Source: an uncultured Mycoplasmatota bacterium
Lineage (GTDB): Bacteria > Bacillota_I > Bacilli_A > RF39 > UBA660
Length of the DNA: 31,045 nt
NCBI GenBank assembly: GCA_900551525.1
Contig: URWD01000014.1
Location: forward strand, 1 to 31,045
Direction of reading: 5' to 3'
Part shown: piece after piece, positions 1-7,868 of the stretch
How positions within the stretch are numbered: the first letter of the stretch is position 1
Layout: each line of letters begins with the position of its first letter
The notes under the pieces: model-generated
What the model saw: the letters and a program-made list of their open reading frames with translations, nothing else
What the model was told of the DNA's origin: nothing
Databases searched by the model: none
Translations under genes and position numbers: made by a program

Positions 1-1126
1 GAACTTTTTTTATAAGTGGTAATATAGTTACTTTATATGGAGCTAAAGCTGGATGAATTTTTAAAACTACTCTTTCTTCACCTTCAACCATTTCTTTAGT
101 ATAACTATTTGTTAAAACTGCTAAAAGTAATCTATCAAGACCTACAGATGGTTCAACAACATATGGTAAATATTTTTCATTTGTTTCAGGATCCATATAT
201 CTTAAATCTGCACCTGAAGCATTTTGATGAACAGTTAAGTCATAGTCAGTTCTATCAGCAATACCCCAAAGTTCACCCCATCCCATTGGGAACATAAATT
301 CTATATCAGTTGTAGCTTTACTATAAAAAGATAATTCTTCTTTTTCATGGTCTCTAAATCTAAGATTATTACTATCCAAACCTAAAGTCTTTAAAAAGTC
401 CATACAATAATTTTTCCAATAACCAAACCATTCTAAATCAGTATCAGGCTTACAGAAAAATTCTAGTTCCATTTGTTCAAATTCACGAGTTCTGAAAATA
501 AAGTTACCCGGAGTAATTTCATTTCTAAAAGCTTTACCAGTTTGACAAATACCAAATGGTACTTTAAGTCTCATGCTTCTTTCAATATTTTTGAAATTAA
601 CAAAAATTCCTTGGGCTGTTTCTCCACGTAAATAAACAGTATTTTTAGTATCATCAGTTACTCCAATAGATGTTTCAAATAATAAGTTAAACTTTCTAAT
701 CGGTGTAAAATCACTTTTACCACACACTGGACATGTAATATTGTTTTCTTTAATGAAGTTTTCTAATTTTTCATTATCCCAACCATCACCAGTAACTTCA
801 CCATGAGTAAAATCTTCGATTAATTTATCAGCTCTGTGTCTTGCCTTACACTTCTTACAATCAATTAATGGATCTGCAAAAGAAGCAACATGACCAGATG
901 CAACCCATACCTTTGGATTCATAATAATCGCAGCATCAAGACCAACATTATAAGGATTCTCTTGAATAAATTTCTTCTTCCAAGCTTTTCTTATATTTTC
1001 TTTTAAATTTGTACCAACTGGACCATAATCCCATGAATTAGCAAGTCCATTATATATTTCACTTCCTTGAAAAATAAAACCATATTGTTTACAATAGTTA
1101 ACTAATTCTTCCATAGTTACTTTCAT
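1..1126 (-). CDS. glyS: glycyl-tRNA synthetase, single-chain class II (3' end outside window)
   Basis: Charges tRNA-Gly with glycine in the cytoplasm. About 375 residues are visible; the C-terminal anticodon-binding part lies beyond base 1 (the family is usually about 460 residues). The N-terminus reads MKVTMEELVNYCKQYGFIF. It is followed by the insertion typical of the alpha2 enzyme, with two Cys pairs (CKKC and CPVC), and then by class II motif 2, FRNEITPGNFIFRTREFEQM. I place the start at 1126, with AGGAG about 10 nt upstream. A second in-frame ATG at 1114 has no such site. The gene is the last of a minus-strand group tdk-glyS, but has its own promoter and a terminator-bearing leader (1127-1313), so it is probably controlled separately. 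Family assignment is very secure. Confidence 0.96.
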   Translation of the reverse strand, partial: MKVTMEELVNYCKQYGFIFQGSEIYNGLANSWDYGPVGTNLKENIRKAWKKKFIQENPYNVGLDAAIIMNPKVWVASGHVASFADPLIDCKKCKARHRADKLIEDFTHGEVTGDGWDNEKLENFIKENNITCPVCGKSDFTPIRKFNLLFETSIGVTDDTKNTVYLRGETAQGIFVNFKNIERSMRLKVPFGICQTGKAFRNEITPGNFIFRTREFEQMELEFFCKPDTDLEWFGYWKNYCMDFLKTLGLDSNNLRFRDHEKEELSFYSKATTDIEFMFPMGWGELWGIADRTDYDLTVHQNASGADLRYMDPETNEKYLPYVVEPSVGLDRLLLAVLTNSYTKEMVEGEERVVLKIHPALAPYKVTILPLIKKV

Positions 1127-1313
1127 AAATAAATCACTCCTTTGATAAATATAATTATACCTAAATATATTAATAATTACAAGAAATATAAGATTAATTT
1201 TATTATTTTCAAAAGAAAAGACTAGAATTTAAATTCTAGTCTACTTTGTTCGTTGCCATTTATAGGGCTGGCTTCACCCACTTTTTTAAAATTTTCAACT
1301 CATTTCTAGTTGC
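1127..1313 (-). promoter_or_regulatory. glyS leader with terminator; possible reduced glycine T-box
   Basis: The 238-base gap between tdk and glyS holds a promoter, a perfect 24-base palindrome at 1219-1242 followed on the minus strand by a T-rich run, and then the glyS ribosome binding site. Just before the palindrome the RNA reads TGGCAACG, the same eight bases as the T-box core I recall from Bacillus glyQS. TGGC could pair with the GCCA-like end of a tRNA. A GGGTGAAGCC stretch also resembles one in the serS T-box leader of this window. However, I cannot draw a proper stem I with a glycine specifier, and the leader before the terminator is only about 95 nt. It may be a reduced T-box or another attenuator. 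Confidence 0.35.
1211..1242 (-). terminator. intrinsic terminator in the glyS leader
   Basis: A perfect palindrome (12-bp arms, 1219-1242) is followed on the minus strand by TTTTCTTTTG. It lies between the glyS promoter and the glyS start, so it can act as an attenuator. It could also terminate read-through from tdk. Confidence 0.7.
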
Positions 1314-1319
1314 AATAAT

Positions 1320-1348
1320 AATATAACACAAATGAGCACTTTTGTCTA
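1320..1348 (-). promoter_or_regulatory. promoter for glyS
   Basis: On the minus strand, TAGACA (1343-1348), a 17-base spacer and TATATT (1320-1325) make a good sigma-A promoter. It starts transcription near 1313. Confidence 0.6.
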
Positions 1349-1364
1349 GTGTAAACTAAAAGCT

Positions 1365-1958
1365 TTATTTATACTTTCCGTTCATAACATATTCCAAGTA
1401 ATGATCAGCACAAAGAGGAATATATTCAACCTCATCATTAGCACCATCAATAACAACTTCTTTCCCACTTGCACTATATTTTCCATTAACACGTCTAGCA
1501 TTAAACATCGCCGCTTTTCCACATAAACAATTAACAGTTAATTCATGTTTTTCATCACTTCGAGCAAAAAGCTGCTGAGAGCCCTCAAATAAATCACCTT
1601 TAAAATTACTTTTAAGTCCATAACAAATAACAGAAATATTATATTTATGAGCAATAAACCACAACTGATTAATTTGTTCTCTACTTAAGAATTGTGCTTC
1701 ATCAACTAAAATAAATTCAGCATACATAAACTTACTCATATACTTTTTACTAAGCAAATTAGCACTCTTGGGAATTAAAACATCTACTTTTATATTTTCT
1801 CCGATTCTATTTACTACTGTATTACTACCTTTAGTATCTACTTTAGGTTTCATAACCACTATATTAATCAAATACTTAGAATAATTATAATGGTCTTGCA
1901 ATAACTTAGTTGTCTTTCCAACTGCCATTGTTCCATAATAAAATGTTAAATTTGCCAT
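1365..1958 (-). CDS. tdk: thymidine kinase
   Basis: Phosphorylates thymidine (and deoxyuridine) to dTMP in nucleoside salvage. The 197-residue protein has the family's full length. The P-loop is YGTMAVGKTT near residues 8-17, the Walker B-like ILVDEAQFL follows near residue 83, and the zinc-binding C-terminal part carries CLCGK and later CADH, in the arrangement of the type II (TK1-like) bacterial enzymes. The ATG at 1958 follows a weak GGTGG and comes 9 nt after the recO stop, so the two genes are probably co-transcribed. glyS follows, but with its own promoter. Confidence 0.96.
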   Translation of the reverse strand: MANLTFYYGTMAVGKTTKLLQDHYNYSKYLINIVVMKPKVDTKGSNTVVNRIGENIKVDVLIPKSANLLSKKYMSKFMYAEFILVDEAQFLSREQINQLWFIAHKYNISVICYGLKSNFKGDLFEGSQQLFARSDEKHELTVNCLCGKAAMFNARRVNGKYSASGKEVVIDGANDEVEYIPLCADHYLEYVMNGKYK

Positions 1959-1967
1959 ACTACCACC

Positions 1968-2693
1968 CTACATTAATTTTTTCAAAAAATCTTTACTATT
2001 TAAATAAAGTCCTGTATATCTTTCATAATACAAATCTAAATATTTATTTATAGTATTCTTAGTTAAATCATCAACTTTTATTTCTTTAATTGAATCAATA
2101 TTTACATAATAATACATTCTTATCATTTTTATTACTTTTTTATCCACAATTATTTCATTAGTTAAACAATTTATACAAATATAACCGCCTTTATCAGCAT
2201 CAAATGTAGCTATATTATTTTTACTTCCACATATAACACATTCATCCAAATTAAATAAAACACCTAAATATTCCAAATATTTAATTTCTAAAATATTAGT
2301 TAAAACTATCGGATCCAACCCATCTTCAAGTTTTAAAATGGTCTTTATAAAATCATCATATATATTTTCTATATCATTACTTTGCTTAACAACTTGACTA
2401 GTAAGTTCCGTTAAATACGCCAAAAAGCTTACCAAAAGAATATCACTTTTGACAAGTTTAAAGGGATTAATTACATCAGCACTAACTAAAGTAGATAATT
2501 TGTTTTCTTTATACATTATGTTAAAATGACTATAACTTAGCTTCATCGTAGGTACTCTATATCTATTTTTTAAAGACTTAGCACCCTTACACATAATACC
2601 AATTACTCCATACTCTCTAGTTAAAACATTTATTATTTTACTAGACTCACCATATGGAATTTCACTTAAAACAAATCCATCTACTTCTAGCAT
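1968..2693 (-). CDS. recO: DNA repair protein RecO
   Basis: A recombination mediator that helps RecR load RecA onto SSB-coated single-stranded DNA in the RecFOR pathway. The 241-residue protein starts with the OB-fold segment (DGFVLSEIPYGESSKIINV) and contains a zinc knuckle with two Cys pairs, CVICG near residue 152 and CINCL about 22 residues later. A helical C-terminus follows. AAGAAGGA, at the end of the preceding yqzL-like gene, serves as its ribosome binding site; only 2 nt separate that stop codon from the recO ATG. The position beside era is conserved across Firmicutes. Confidence 0.95.
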   Translation of the reverse strand: MLEVDGFVLSEIPYGESSKIINVLTREYGVIGIMCKGAKSLKNRYRVPTMKLSYSHFNIMYKENKLSTLVSADVINPFKLVKSDILLVSFLAYLTELTSQVVKQSNDIENIYDDFIKTILKLEDGLDPIVLTNILEIKYLEYLGVLFNLDECVICGSKNNIATFDADKGGYICINCLTNEIIVDKKVIKMIRMYYYVNIDSIKEIKVDDLTKNTINKYLDLYYERYTGLYLNSKDFLKKLM

Positions 2694-2695
2694 AT

Positions 2696-2785
2696 TTAAT
2701 CCTTCTTTTCAGCTTCCTTATAACGTAAATAATCTTCTACTTTGCCACTTTCTTGGAACTTCTTCCATGCTTCTTCTTTATTCAT
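2696..2785 (-). CDS. yqzL: YqzL-like micro-protein (29 aa)
   Basis: A 29-residue reading frame fills the gap between era and recO. It starts MNKEEAWKKFQESGKVEDYL and ends in a charged tail. The pattern W..F...G.V..YL.YKE.E matches what I remember of the YqzL family, which sits at this same place in Bacillus (about 45-50 residues there). An AGGTGA ribosome binding site lies 5 nt before the ATG, and the stop is 2 nt before recO, so translation looks coupled. Its function is unknown even in Bacillus. Synteny and the W/G/YL pattern make it likely to be a real gene despite its size. Confidence 0.75.
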   Translation of the reverse strand: MNKEEAWKKFQESGKVEDYLRYKEAEKKD

Positions 2786-2825
2786 TTTTATCACCTAATT
2801 ATATATTGGGTGACATCTCTAAATT

Positions 2826-3713
2826 TTATTCATTATCTATAAAACCTAATTCAATTAAGTATTTTTCTTTATCTTTCCAATTTTTTATTGTTTTAACAAA
2901 TAACTCAAGATAAACCTTTTTACCTGTAAGTTCTTCTTCAATTTCTTTTCTTGCAAGTGTACCTACAGTTTTAAGTCTACTACCATTTTTACCAATAATT
3001 ATTCTCTTTATATTATCTCTATCAACAATTATATCAACATTAATATTTACAATATCTTTCTTTTCTTCATAAAGAGTTGTAAAACAAGTTATACTATGAG
3101 GAATTTCATCTTCTGTAACTTGAAGTAATTTTTCTCTAACAAGTTCACTTACCATAAACTTAATACTACTTGATGTATAATATTCGTCTGGAAAATATTT
3201 AACTTCATCATGTAAATAATTTTTAATAACACTTATTAAATGTTCAACATTATCATTTTTAAGCCCAGATGTTGGTACAACTTCCACAAAAGGATAAATA
3301 TCTTTAAATTCATTAATAGTTCTAAATAATTTATCTGTACTTATTTCATCAATTTTATTAAGTACCAAAATAACCGGAACACTACTTCCCTTTAAGTTAT
3401 CCAAAATAAACATATCACCTTTACCAATACCTGATGCAACATCAACTACAAATAATATAAGGTCAACATCTTTTGATGAAGCAAGCGCTTCTTTATTTAA
3501 AACTTTACCAAGTCTATTTATTGGTTTATGTATCCCTGGGGTATCCACAAAAACTATCTGAGAATCACTATCATTATATATTCCTTGAATAATGTTTCTT
3601 GTTGTACCAGAAACATTACTTGTAATAGCAACCTTTCTATTTATAATAGCATTAATGAGAGTACTTTTACCAACATTTGGTCTACCTATAATACTTACAA
3701 ACCCGCTTCTCAT
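2826..3713 (-). CDS. era: GTPase Era
   Basis: An essential Ras-like GTPase that binds the 3' end of 16S rRNA and assists 30S subunit maturation. The N-terminal GTPase domain shows G1 (GRPNVGKST), G3 (DTPGIHKP) and G4 (LNKID). The C-terminal KH RNA-binding domain shows IIIGKNGSRLKTVG. With the ATG at 3713 the protein is 295 residues, normal for Era. A GTG two codons upstream (3719) lies on top of the ribosome binding site, so I prefer 3713, which has AGAGG 5 nt upstream. That AGAGG overlaps the dgkA stop codon (3722-3724), so the two genes are tightly coupled. Confidence 0.96.
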   Translation of the reverse strand: MRSGFVSIIGRPNVGKSTLINAIINRKVAITSNVSGTTRNIIQGIYNDSDSQIVFVDTPGIHKPINRLGKVLNKEALASSKDVDLILFVVDVASGIGKGDMFILDNLKGSSVPVILVLNKIDEISTDKLFRTINEFKDIYPFVEVVPTSGLKNDNVEHLISVIKNYLHDEVKYFPDEYYTSSSIKFMVSELVREKLLQVTEDEIPHSITCFTTLYEEKKDIVNINVDIIVDRDNIKRIIIGKNGSRLKTVGTLARKEIEEELTGKKVYLELFVKTIKNWKDKEKYLIELGFIDNE

Positions 3714-3721
3714 AAACACCT

Positions 3722-4117
3722 CTAAAATAGTGCAATAATCTTAGGAATAAAGATAAAACAACAAATAATAAATACCATAATGCTACTTACAAATGCTGCA
3801 GCACTACCACAATCTTTAGCAACTTTAGCAAGTGGATGAATTTCCTTAGTAACTAAATCAACTGTTGCTTCAATTGCGGTATTTAAAAGTTCGACTGCTA
3901 AAACTATAACTAAAGCTATAACAATTATCGCCCATTGAATAAAGCTTATTTGTAAAGCAAAACCTAAAATTACAATTATTATTGTACACATAGCATGAAG
4001 CCATAAACTTTGTTCATTTTGATAAGCATTAACTAAACCATCAACTGAATATTTAATACTATTTAAAAATCTTTTAAAACTCATTTTCTTATGCTTTTCT
4101 TGTTTCTTCAAACTCAT
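3722..4117 (-). CDS. dgkA: diacylglycerol/undecaprenol kinase family protein
   Basis: A small integral membrane lipid kinase. In Gram-positive bacteria this family mainly phosphorylates undecaprenol, feeding the lipid carrier used for wall synthesis. The 131-residue protein has three membrane helices and the family signature ELLNTAIEATVDLV followed by HPLAKVAKDCGSAAA. The ATG at 4117 has AGGAG about 10 nt upstream and makes the gene overlap the end of ybeY by 29 nt. A later Met (residue 12) is possible but has no comparable site. In Bacillus a cytidine deaminase gene lies between dgkA and era; here it is absent. Confidence 0.92.
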   Translation of the reverse strand: MSLKKQEKHKKMSFKRFLNSIKYSVDGLVNAYQNEQSLWLHAMCTIIIVILGFALQISFIQWAIIVIALVIVLAVELLNTAIEATVDLVTKEIHPLAKVAKDCGSAAAFVSSIMVFIICCFIFIPKIIALF

Positions 4118-4538
4118 TTAATACCAACTCCTGACGACTAAACATTTCTTTTTCTTCTTTTTCACCTAAAGTATGATCATAACCTAGCAAATGAAGTATG
4201 CCATGAACTACTAAAAATGAAAGTTCTCTTGTTTCACTATGCCCATACTCTTTAGCTTGCTCCTTCATTTTAGGAATACTTACAAATATTTCTCCAAGCA
4301 TTCTTATATCACATTCTACAGTTTCATTATCTTCATAAGCAAATGATAAAACATCCGTAGTTCTATCAATGCCTCTGTAAGTTTTATTAAGTTCATGCAT
4401 CTTCTCATCATCAATAAATATTATTGTAAATACTGCATTTTCAACATGTTCCATTTCCAAACATTTATCAATTATCTTAGGTAAATAATCACATTTTACT
4501 TCTTCATTAAATTCATTTATTATTTCATAGTGATTCAA
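4089..4538 (-). CDS. ybeY: endoribonuclease YbeY
   Basis: A metal-dependent endoribonuclease involved in 16S rRNA 3' end maturation and ribosome quality control. The metal site is the H-x3-H-x5-H motif HGILHLLGYDH near residues 114-124. The middle segment (YRGIDRTTDVLSFAYED) is also typical. The 149-residue protein starts with TTG at 4538, preceded at 8 nt by GGGGGTG. The TTG overlaps the TGA of the vanZ-like gene in a TTGA arrangement, which suggests translational coupling. Its 3' end overlaps dgkA. Confidence 0.95.
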   Translation of the reverse strand: MNHYEIINEFNEEVKCDYLPKIIDKCLEMEHVENAVFTIIFIDDEKMHELNKTYRGIDRTTDVLSFAYEDNETVECDIRMLGEIFVSIPKMKEQAKEYGHSETRELSFLVVHGILHLLGYDHTLGEKEEKEMFSRQELVLNEFEETRKA

Positions 4539-5152
4539 AATGCTAACACCCCCATCACCTTAAGTATATATAATACCATAATTATTAATAAAATAAAACA
4601 TATAATGTTAATTAATCCTTCTTTTTGTAATGCTTTTGGCAAATGATTATGAATAGCAGCAAGTCCAATATAAAGAAGATAACCAATAACACAACCCAAA
4701 ACATTTAAAATTATGTCATCAACATCAAAGCTTCTACCAATATTCAGTTGCACAAATTCAACTGTTGAAGATACCACTAAAGATATCAAAAACGGAGCCA
4801 TAACTGTCTTAGGTTTTATATACATTGATACAATTAAACCAAAAACCACAAATGCTAAAATATTACCAACAACATTATATATAAATAAACTACTACCAAC
4901 TTTATATCTAAATATTTCTGTAAAAGGCACTAAATTATAGCCACTTCCCTCATTAAGTTCTACTTTAGTAAGAAGTTGAAATAGCAAAAATAGATAAACT
5001 ATTGAAAGTATTCCAAAAAATTCTTTATAAAAAGCTCCCTTTTCTTTATGAGCTCTTAAATAAAAAAATCTCATACTAACTAAAGTAACAATAAATATTA
5101 CAAGTACTGGCCAATTATCATTTAAAACTGCCCTTATGGTATTTAGAAACAT
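4535..5152 (-). CDS. VanZ-family membrane protein
   Basis: A VanZ-like integral membrane protein of about 205 residues with roughly five or six hydrophobic helices. The family core is visible as YNLVPF, then NVVGNILAFVVFG, then EFVQLNIGRSFDVDDIILN. VanZ proteins are linked to low-level teicoplanin resistance in enterococci, but most family members have no known function. I chose the ATG at 5152 (AAAGGA 9 nt upstream). An upstream TTG (5161) would sit on the ribosome binding site. Its place between yqfD and ybeY, where Bacillus carries phoH and yqfF, is unusual. Confidence 0.88.
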   Translation of the reverse strand: MFLNTIRAVLNDNWPVLVIFIVTLVSMRFFYLRAHKEKGAFYKEFFGILSIVYLFLLFQLLTKVELNEGSGYNLVPFTEIFRYKVGSSLFIYNVVGNILAFVVFGLIVSMYIKPKTVMAPFLISLVVSSTVEFVQLNIGRSFDVDDIILNVLGCVIGYLLYIGLAAIHNHLPKALQKEGLINIICFILLIIMVLYILKVMGVLAF

Positions 5153-5157
5153 ACTAA

Positions 5158-6300
5158 TCAATCCTTTTCAATCTCTATTTCTTTTTGAGTACTTATAAGT
5201 TCTTTGACAACCACAAATACCTCTATATCCATTGTACTATTATTTTTAACTTTTTTCAAAACTTTTTTATCAATTATTGTATCTTTTTTAGTTAATTTTT
5301 TTTCTACAGTTTGAATTACCTTTTCTATGCCAACATTTAAAGCCTCTTCTTCGCTATATTCTTTTTCTATTTTTTTGACACTTACTTGCTTATCAAGATA
5401 TAAACCAAAATTAAACACTTTAAGTAAAGGTTTATAATTACTTTCAAAACTATCTAATCTATTTTTAAGAATTTCATGTTTTGTTCCATCATATTCCCAG
5501 ACTAAATTATATCTTTTTTTCTTCTCTTTCTCATATTCATTATATTTAAAAGGAATACTTGCACTACCTGTATACCAAGTCGTAGCATAAACTTCACCAG
5601 ATGCACAAGTATATCTTTTATCCTCTTCATTATATTTAACTACCCCACTAATCAAGGTATCGCCTTCTTTAACATAATCATTTATTAAAACTAATACATC
5701 ACCATTTTCAACTTTAATATCACTAATAACTCCACTTTTTTTAGCAATGACATCACAAACTTTATCACTTTTACTAGTATCAGTAATAATTCTTTCTTCT
5801 ATTTTAACACTTAAAACCATACCCTTAACTTCAAACTCAATCCAATCAAGTTTATCAGGGTATTTATCAAGAATACTTTGCTTTATTTCTTCAAGTTTTT
5901 TATAACTTTTCTTAAAACTTAAAACCTTTATTCCATAACTATCTAGTTCATCTTTGATAAGTTCTCTAATATTACTATTTTCATGGACAATATTTATTTT
6001 AACAATTAAATTTTTTAAACAAAGAAAAACAAGTAAACCTACCACTAAGCTTATTACAAATATTTTTTCTTGCTTTATATTTTCAATTAATTTATTTATT
6101 CCAGTATTTCTTACAATCTTAAATTTATAACTAACAATATATTTACTTATTTTTTCATAATCTTTTTTTGTAACTTTTAAATAAAGAACCTTTTCTATGT
6201 ATTTAACTTCATAAATTTTAATTGATAAGTTTTCAATTTTCCTAATTAATCTATAATAATTATCACATTTACTACTTATCCACACAATATTTTTATTCAT
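5158..6300 (-). CDS. yqfD: sporulation protein YqfD-like
   Basis: A 380-residue protein of the YqfD family, a membrane-anchored protein linked to sporulation in Bacillus and Clostridium with unknown biochemistry. A cytoplasmic N-terminal segment of about 80 residues is followed by one membrane helix (about residues 82-102, FVISLVVGLLVFLCLKNLIV). A long extracytoplasmic part follows, with the repeat-like stretch around VISDIKVENGDVLVLINDYV and VKEGDTLISG. It overlaps yqfC by 8 nt and directly precedes the vanZ-like gene. Whether this organism sporulates cannot be told from the window; a retained spore gene or a repurposed one are both possible. Confidence 0.85.
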   Translation of the reverse strand: MNKNIVWISSKCDNYYRLIRKIENLSIKIYEVKYIEKVLYLKVTKKDYEKISKYIVSYKFKIVRNTGINKLIENIKQEKIFVISLVVGLLVFLCLKNLIVKINIVHENSNIRELIKDELDSYGIKVLSFKKSYKKLEEIKQSILDKYPDKLDWIEFEVKGMVLSVKIEERIITDTSKSDKVCDVIAKKSGVISDIKVENGDVLVLINDYVKEGDTLISGVVKYNEEDKRYTCASGEVYATTWYTGSASIPFKYNEYEKEKKKRYNLVWEYDGTKHEILKNRLDSFESNYKPLLKVFNFGLYLDKQVSVKKIEKEYSEEEALNVGIEKVIQTVEKKLTKKDTIIDKKVLKKVKNNSTMDIEVFVVVKELISTQKEIEIEKD

Positions 6301-6538
6301 AAGTAATACCTACATTCTTTATTCTACCTTTAATAAGAATTTCATTTGGCATCATCTTAGTTATAAACAAATCTTCACCTTTTATTTCTAAACTAAATTT
6401 ATCCATTTTTAAAACAATTAGTTTACTAGTTAAACTAACTAAATCTTTATAATTAAAAACATGAATATATGTATCATATATGGATATAAAATAATCTTTA
6501 TCATATAAAAAATTAATAAGGGTATCTTTAATATGCAT
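6293..6538 (-). CDS. yqfC: YabP/YqfC-family protein
   Basis: A small 81-residue protein whose beta-rich pattern (IYDTYIHVFNYKDLVSLTSK, then EIKGEDLFITKMMPNEILIKG) and position just before yqfD fit the YabP/YqfC family of spore-associated proteins. The ATG at 6538 has AAGGTG 6 nt upstream. A GTG three codons earlier (6547) is itself part of that site, so I reject it. A TATAAT at 6555-6560 could be the -10 box of a promoter for yqfC-yqfD-vanZ, though the -35 match is poor. The molecular role is unknown. Confidence 0.75.
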   Translation of the reverse strand: MHIKDTLINFLYDKDYFISIYDTYIHVFNYKDLVSLTSKLIVLKMDKFSLEIKGEDLFITKMMPNEILIKGRIKNVGITYE

Positions 6539-6576
6539 AAGCTTCACCTTATTAATTATATGATTATTAGTTCTTT

Positions 6577-7749
6577 TTAATCTCCAAGAATTATAGGATC
6601 GTTTTTTGTTCCAGAACCAGATTTATAAGTTACACCTGAGTTAAGGTAAAATGCTGGACGTGTTGGAAGAAATATTTCCTCTGGACCACTGACACTCTCA
6701 TCCATATTAATAGCTTTATCTAATCTTTCAAGTGGCATATACGTACTTAATCCATCAGTTAAAAAGCCAAACAAATATTCATTTGATTTAGAAATATTAA
6801 GATAACTATCAGAGTTATTACTAGTAACATTTTCAGCCCAATAATTACTTGAAGCGGAAAATACATAATCACTTGCCTGCATTATGCCAAATAAATATGA
6901 TATAGTAGAATATCGCTCTATTTCTTTCACAACGTTCTTATTATATGAATACCAAGACTCCATACCATCATTTATATATTTAAACTTTTCACTATTTATA
7001 TAATCTATCCATTTAGAATTTATATTTTCAATATAATTTTTAAAATTAACATTTAAATTAGTATCAATTAGTTCCATATTTCCGTTTAAATAATAAAACG
7101 AATAATAATCAATTCCATCTACAGTTTTGTTATAAGCACCATCGGTACCAAACTCTTCTTTGGTTGCAAAGATTGATTTAACTAATTTTACTTTATTATC
7201 AATAACACCAATCATTCTATACAAATTATTTTCTGGACATTGAGTTTTGTCGTTACCAAAACATACGAAGTTATTGGGGTTGGCCCCAGCGTATCTGTAT
7301 GAGTTATCACCTGCTCCATTTGTTAAGTTTGCATCATGATAGTAAATATGATTATTTCCTTGTACTCCATTATATTGTGATATTACATAATCTGCTAAAG
7401 TTGGTGCTACATATACATCAAAATATACATAACATTTATCTGATACATTTCCACTCATAAGTACAACTTTCTTTTCATTATCCCAGGAAAGCTCTCCCCC
7501 ATTTTCGCATTTTGATAATTCTGTATTAAACACATATCCTTCTGTTGGCCATTCACTTCTTGTGGTCATCTCATAATTACCTGAGTTTGCTTCTGTTTCA
7601 AGCATCATTGATAATGAATTTTCATGTTTAATTACACTAGCTTCTGTATCGTCCTTAATAATATCCTCATTATTAGATGTTTTACCAATTGCCACACCAA
7701 TGTAGACCAAAACTACCCCAATTAATAGTAAAAAAACATTCTTTTTCAT
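6577..7749 (-). CDS. secreted or membrane-anchored surface protein of unknown function, C-terminal 'RPAFYLNSGVTY' type
   Basis: A 390-residue protein with an N-terminal hydrophobic segment (residues 4-22, signal anchor), a linker, a cysteine-containing part with CENGGELSWDNEKKVVLMSG and CYVYFDVY, the block SQYNGVQGNNHIYYHDANL, then GAGDNSYRYAGANPNNFVCFG, and a C-terminal RPAFYLNSGVTYKSGSGT. From memory, proteins with these blocks occur in multiple copies in uncultured gut Firmicutes, and the last block recalls DUF6273-like domains. No enzyme site or LPxTG sorting signal is seen. The ATG at 7749 is followed upstream by a strong promoter that contains a palindromic operator, divergent from an XRE regulator, so the gene is probably repressed by it. 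Confidence 0.7.
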   Translation of the reverse strand: MKKNVFLLLIGVVLVYIGVAIGKTSNNEDIIKDDTEASVIKHENSLSMMLETEANSGNYEMTTRSEWPTEGYVFNTELSKCENGGELSWDNEKKVVLMSGNVSDKCYVYFDVYVAPTLADYVISQYNGVQGNNHIYYHDANLTNGAGDNSYRYAGANPNNFVCFGNDKTQCPENNLYRMIGVIDNKVKLVKSIFATKEEFGTDGAYNKTVDGIDYYSFYYLNGNMELIDTNLNVNFKNYIENINSKWIDYINSEKFKYINDGMESWYSYNKNVVKEIERYSTISYLFGIMQASDYVFSASSNYWAENVTSNNSDSYLNISKSNEYLFGFLTDGLSTYMPLERLDKAINMDESVSGPEEIFLPTRPAFYLNSGVTYKSGSGTKNDPIILGD

Positions 7750-7770
7750 AAAGTAACCTCATTTATATAC

Positions 7771-7840
7771 AACCTATTTTAGGTTATCTAATACTATTAT
7801 AACTTATTTTAAGTTATAAATCAATAACTTGTTTTAAGTT
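7771..7840. promoter_or_regulatory. three palindromic operators between the surface-protein gene and the XRE gene
   Basis: Three 15-base near-palindromes share the pattern AACyTrTTTTArGTT: 7771-7785 (AACCTATTTTAGGTT), 7801-7815 (AACTTATTTTAAGTT) and 7826-7840 (AACTTGTTTTAAGTT). The start-to-start distances are 30 and 25 bases. The middle one lies inside the minus-strand promoter of the surface-protein gene. The third overlaps the likely -10 (TATGAT, 7840-7845) of the XRE gene. They are the expected binding sites of the XRE dimer. Confidence 0.8.
7796..7824 (-). promoter_or_regulatory. promoter of the surface-protein gene
   Basis: On the minus strand, TTGATT (7819-7824), a 17-base spacer and TATAAT (7796-7801). 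The spacer contains the middle operator (7801-7815), so a bound regulator would block RNA polymerase. Confidence 0.75.
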
Positions 7841-7868
7841 ATGATATTGTTTTAAAGGTGATATAAAT

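Noticed and set aside
109..297. Plus-strand 62-codon frame inside glyS
   Set aside because: A shadow of the glyS coding strand without start signals.
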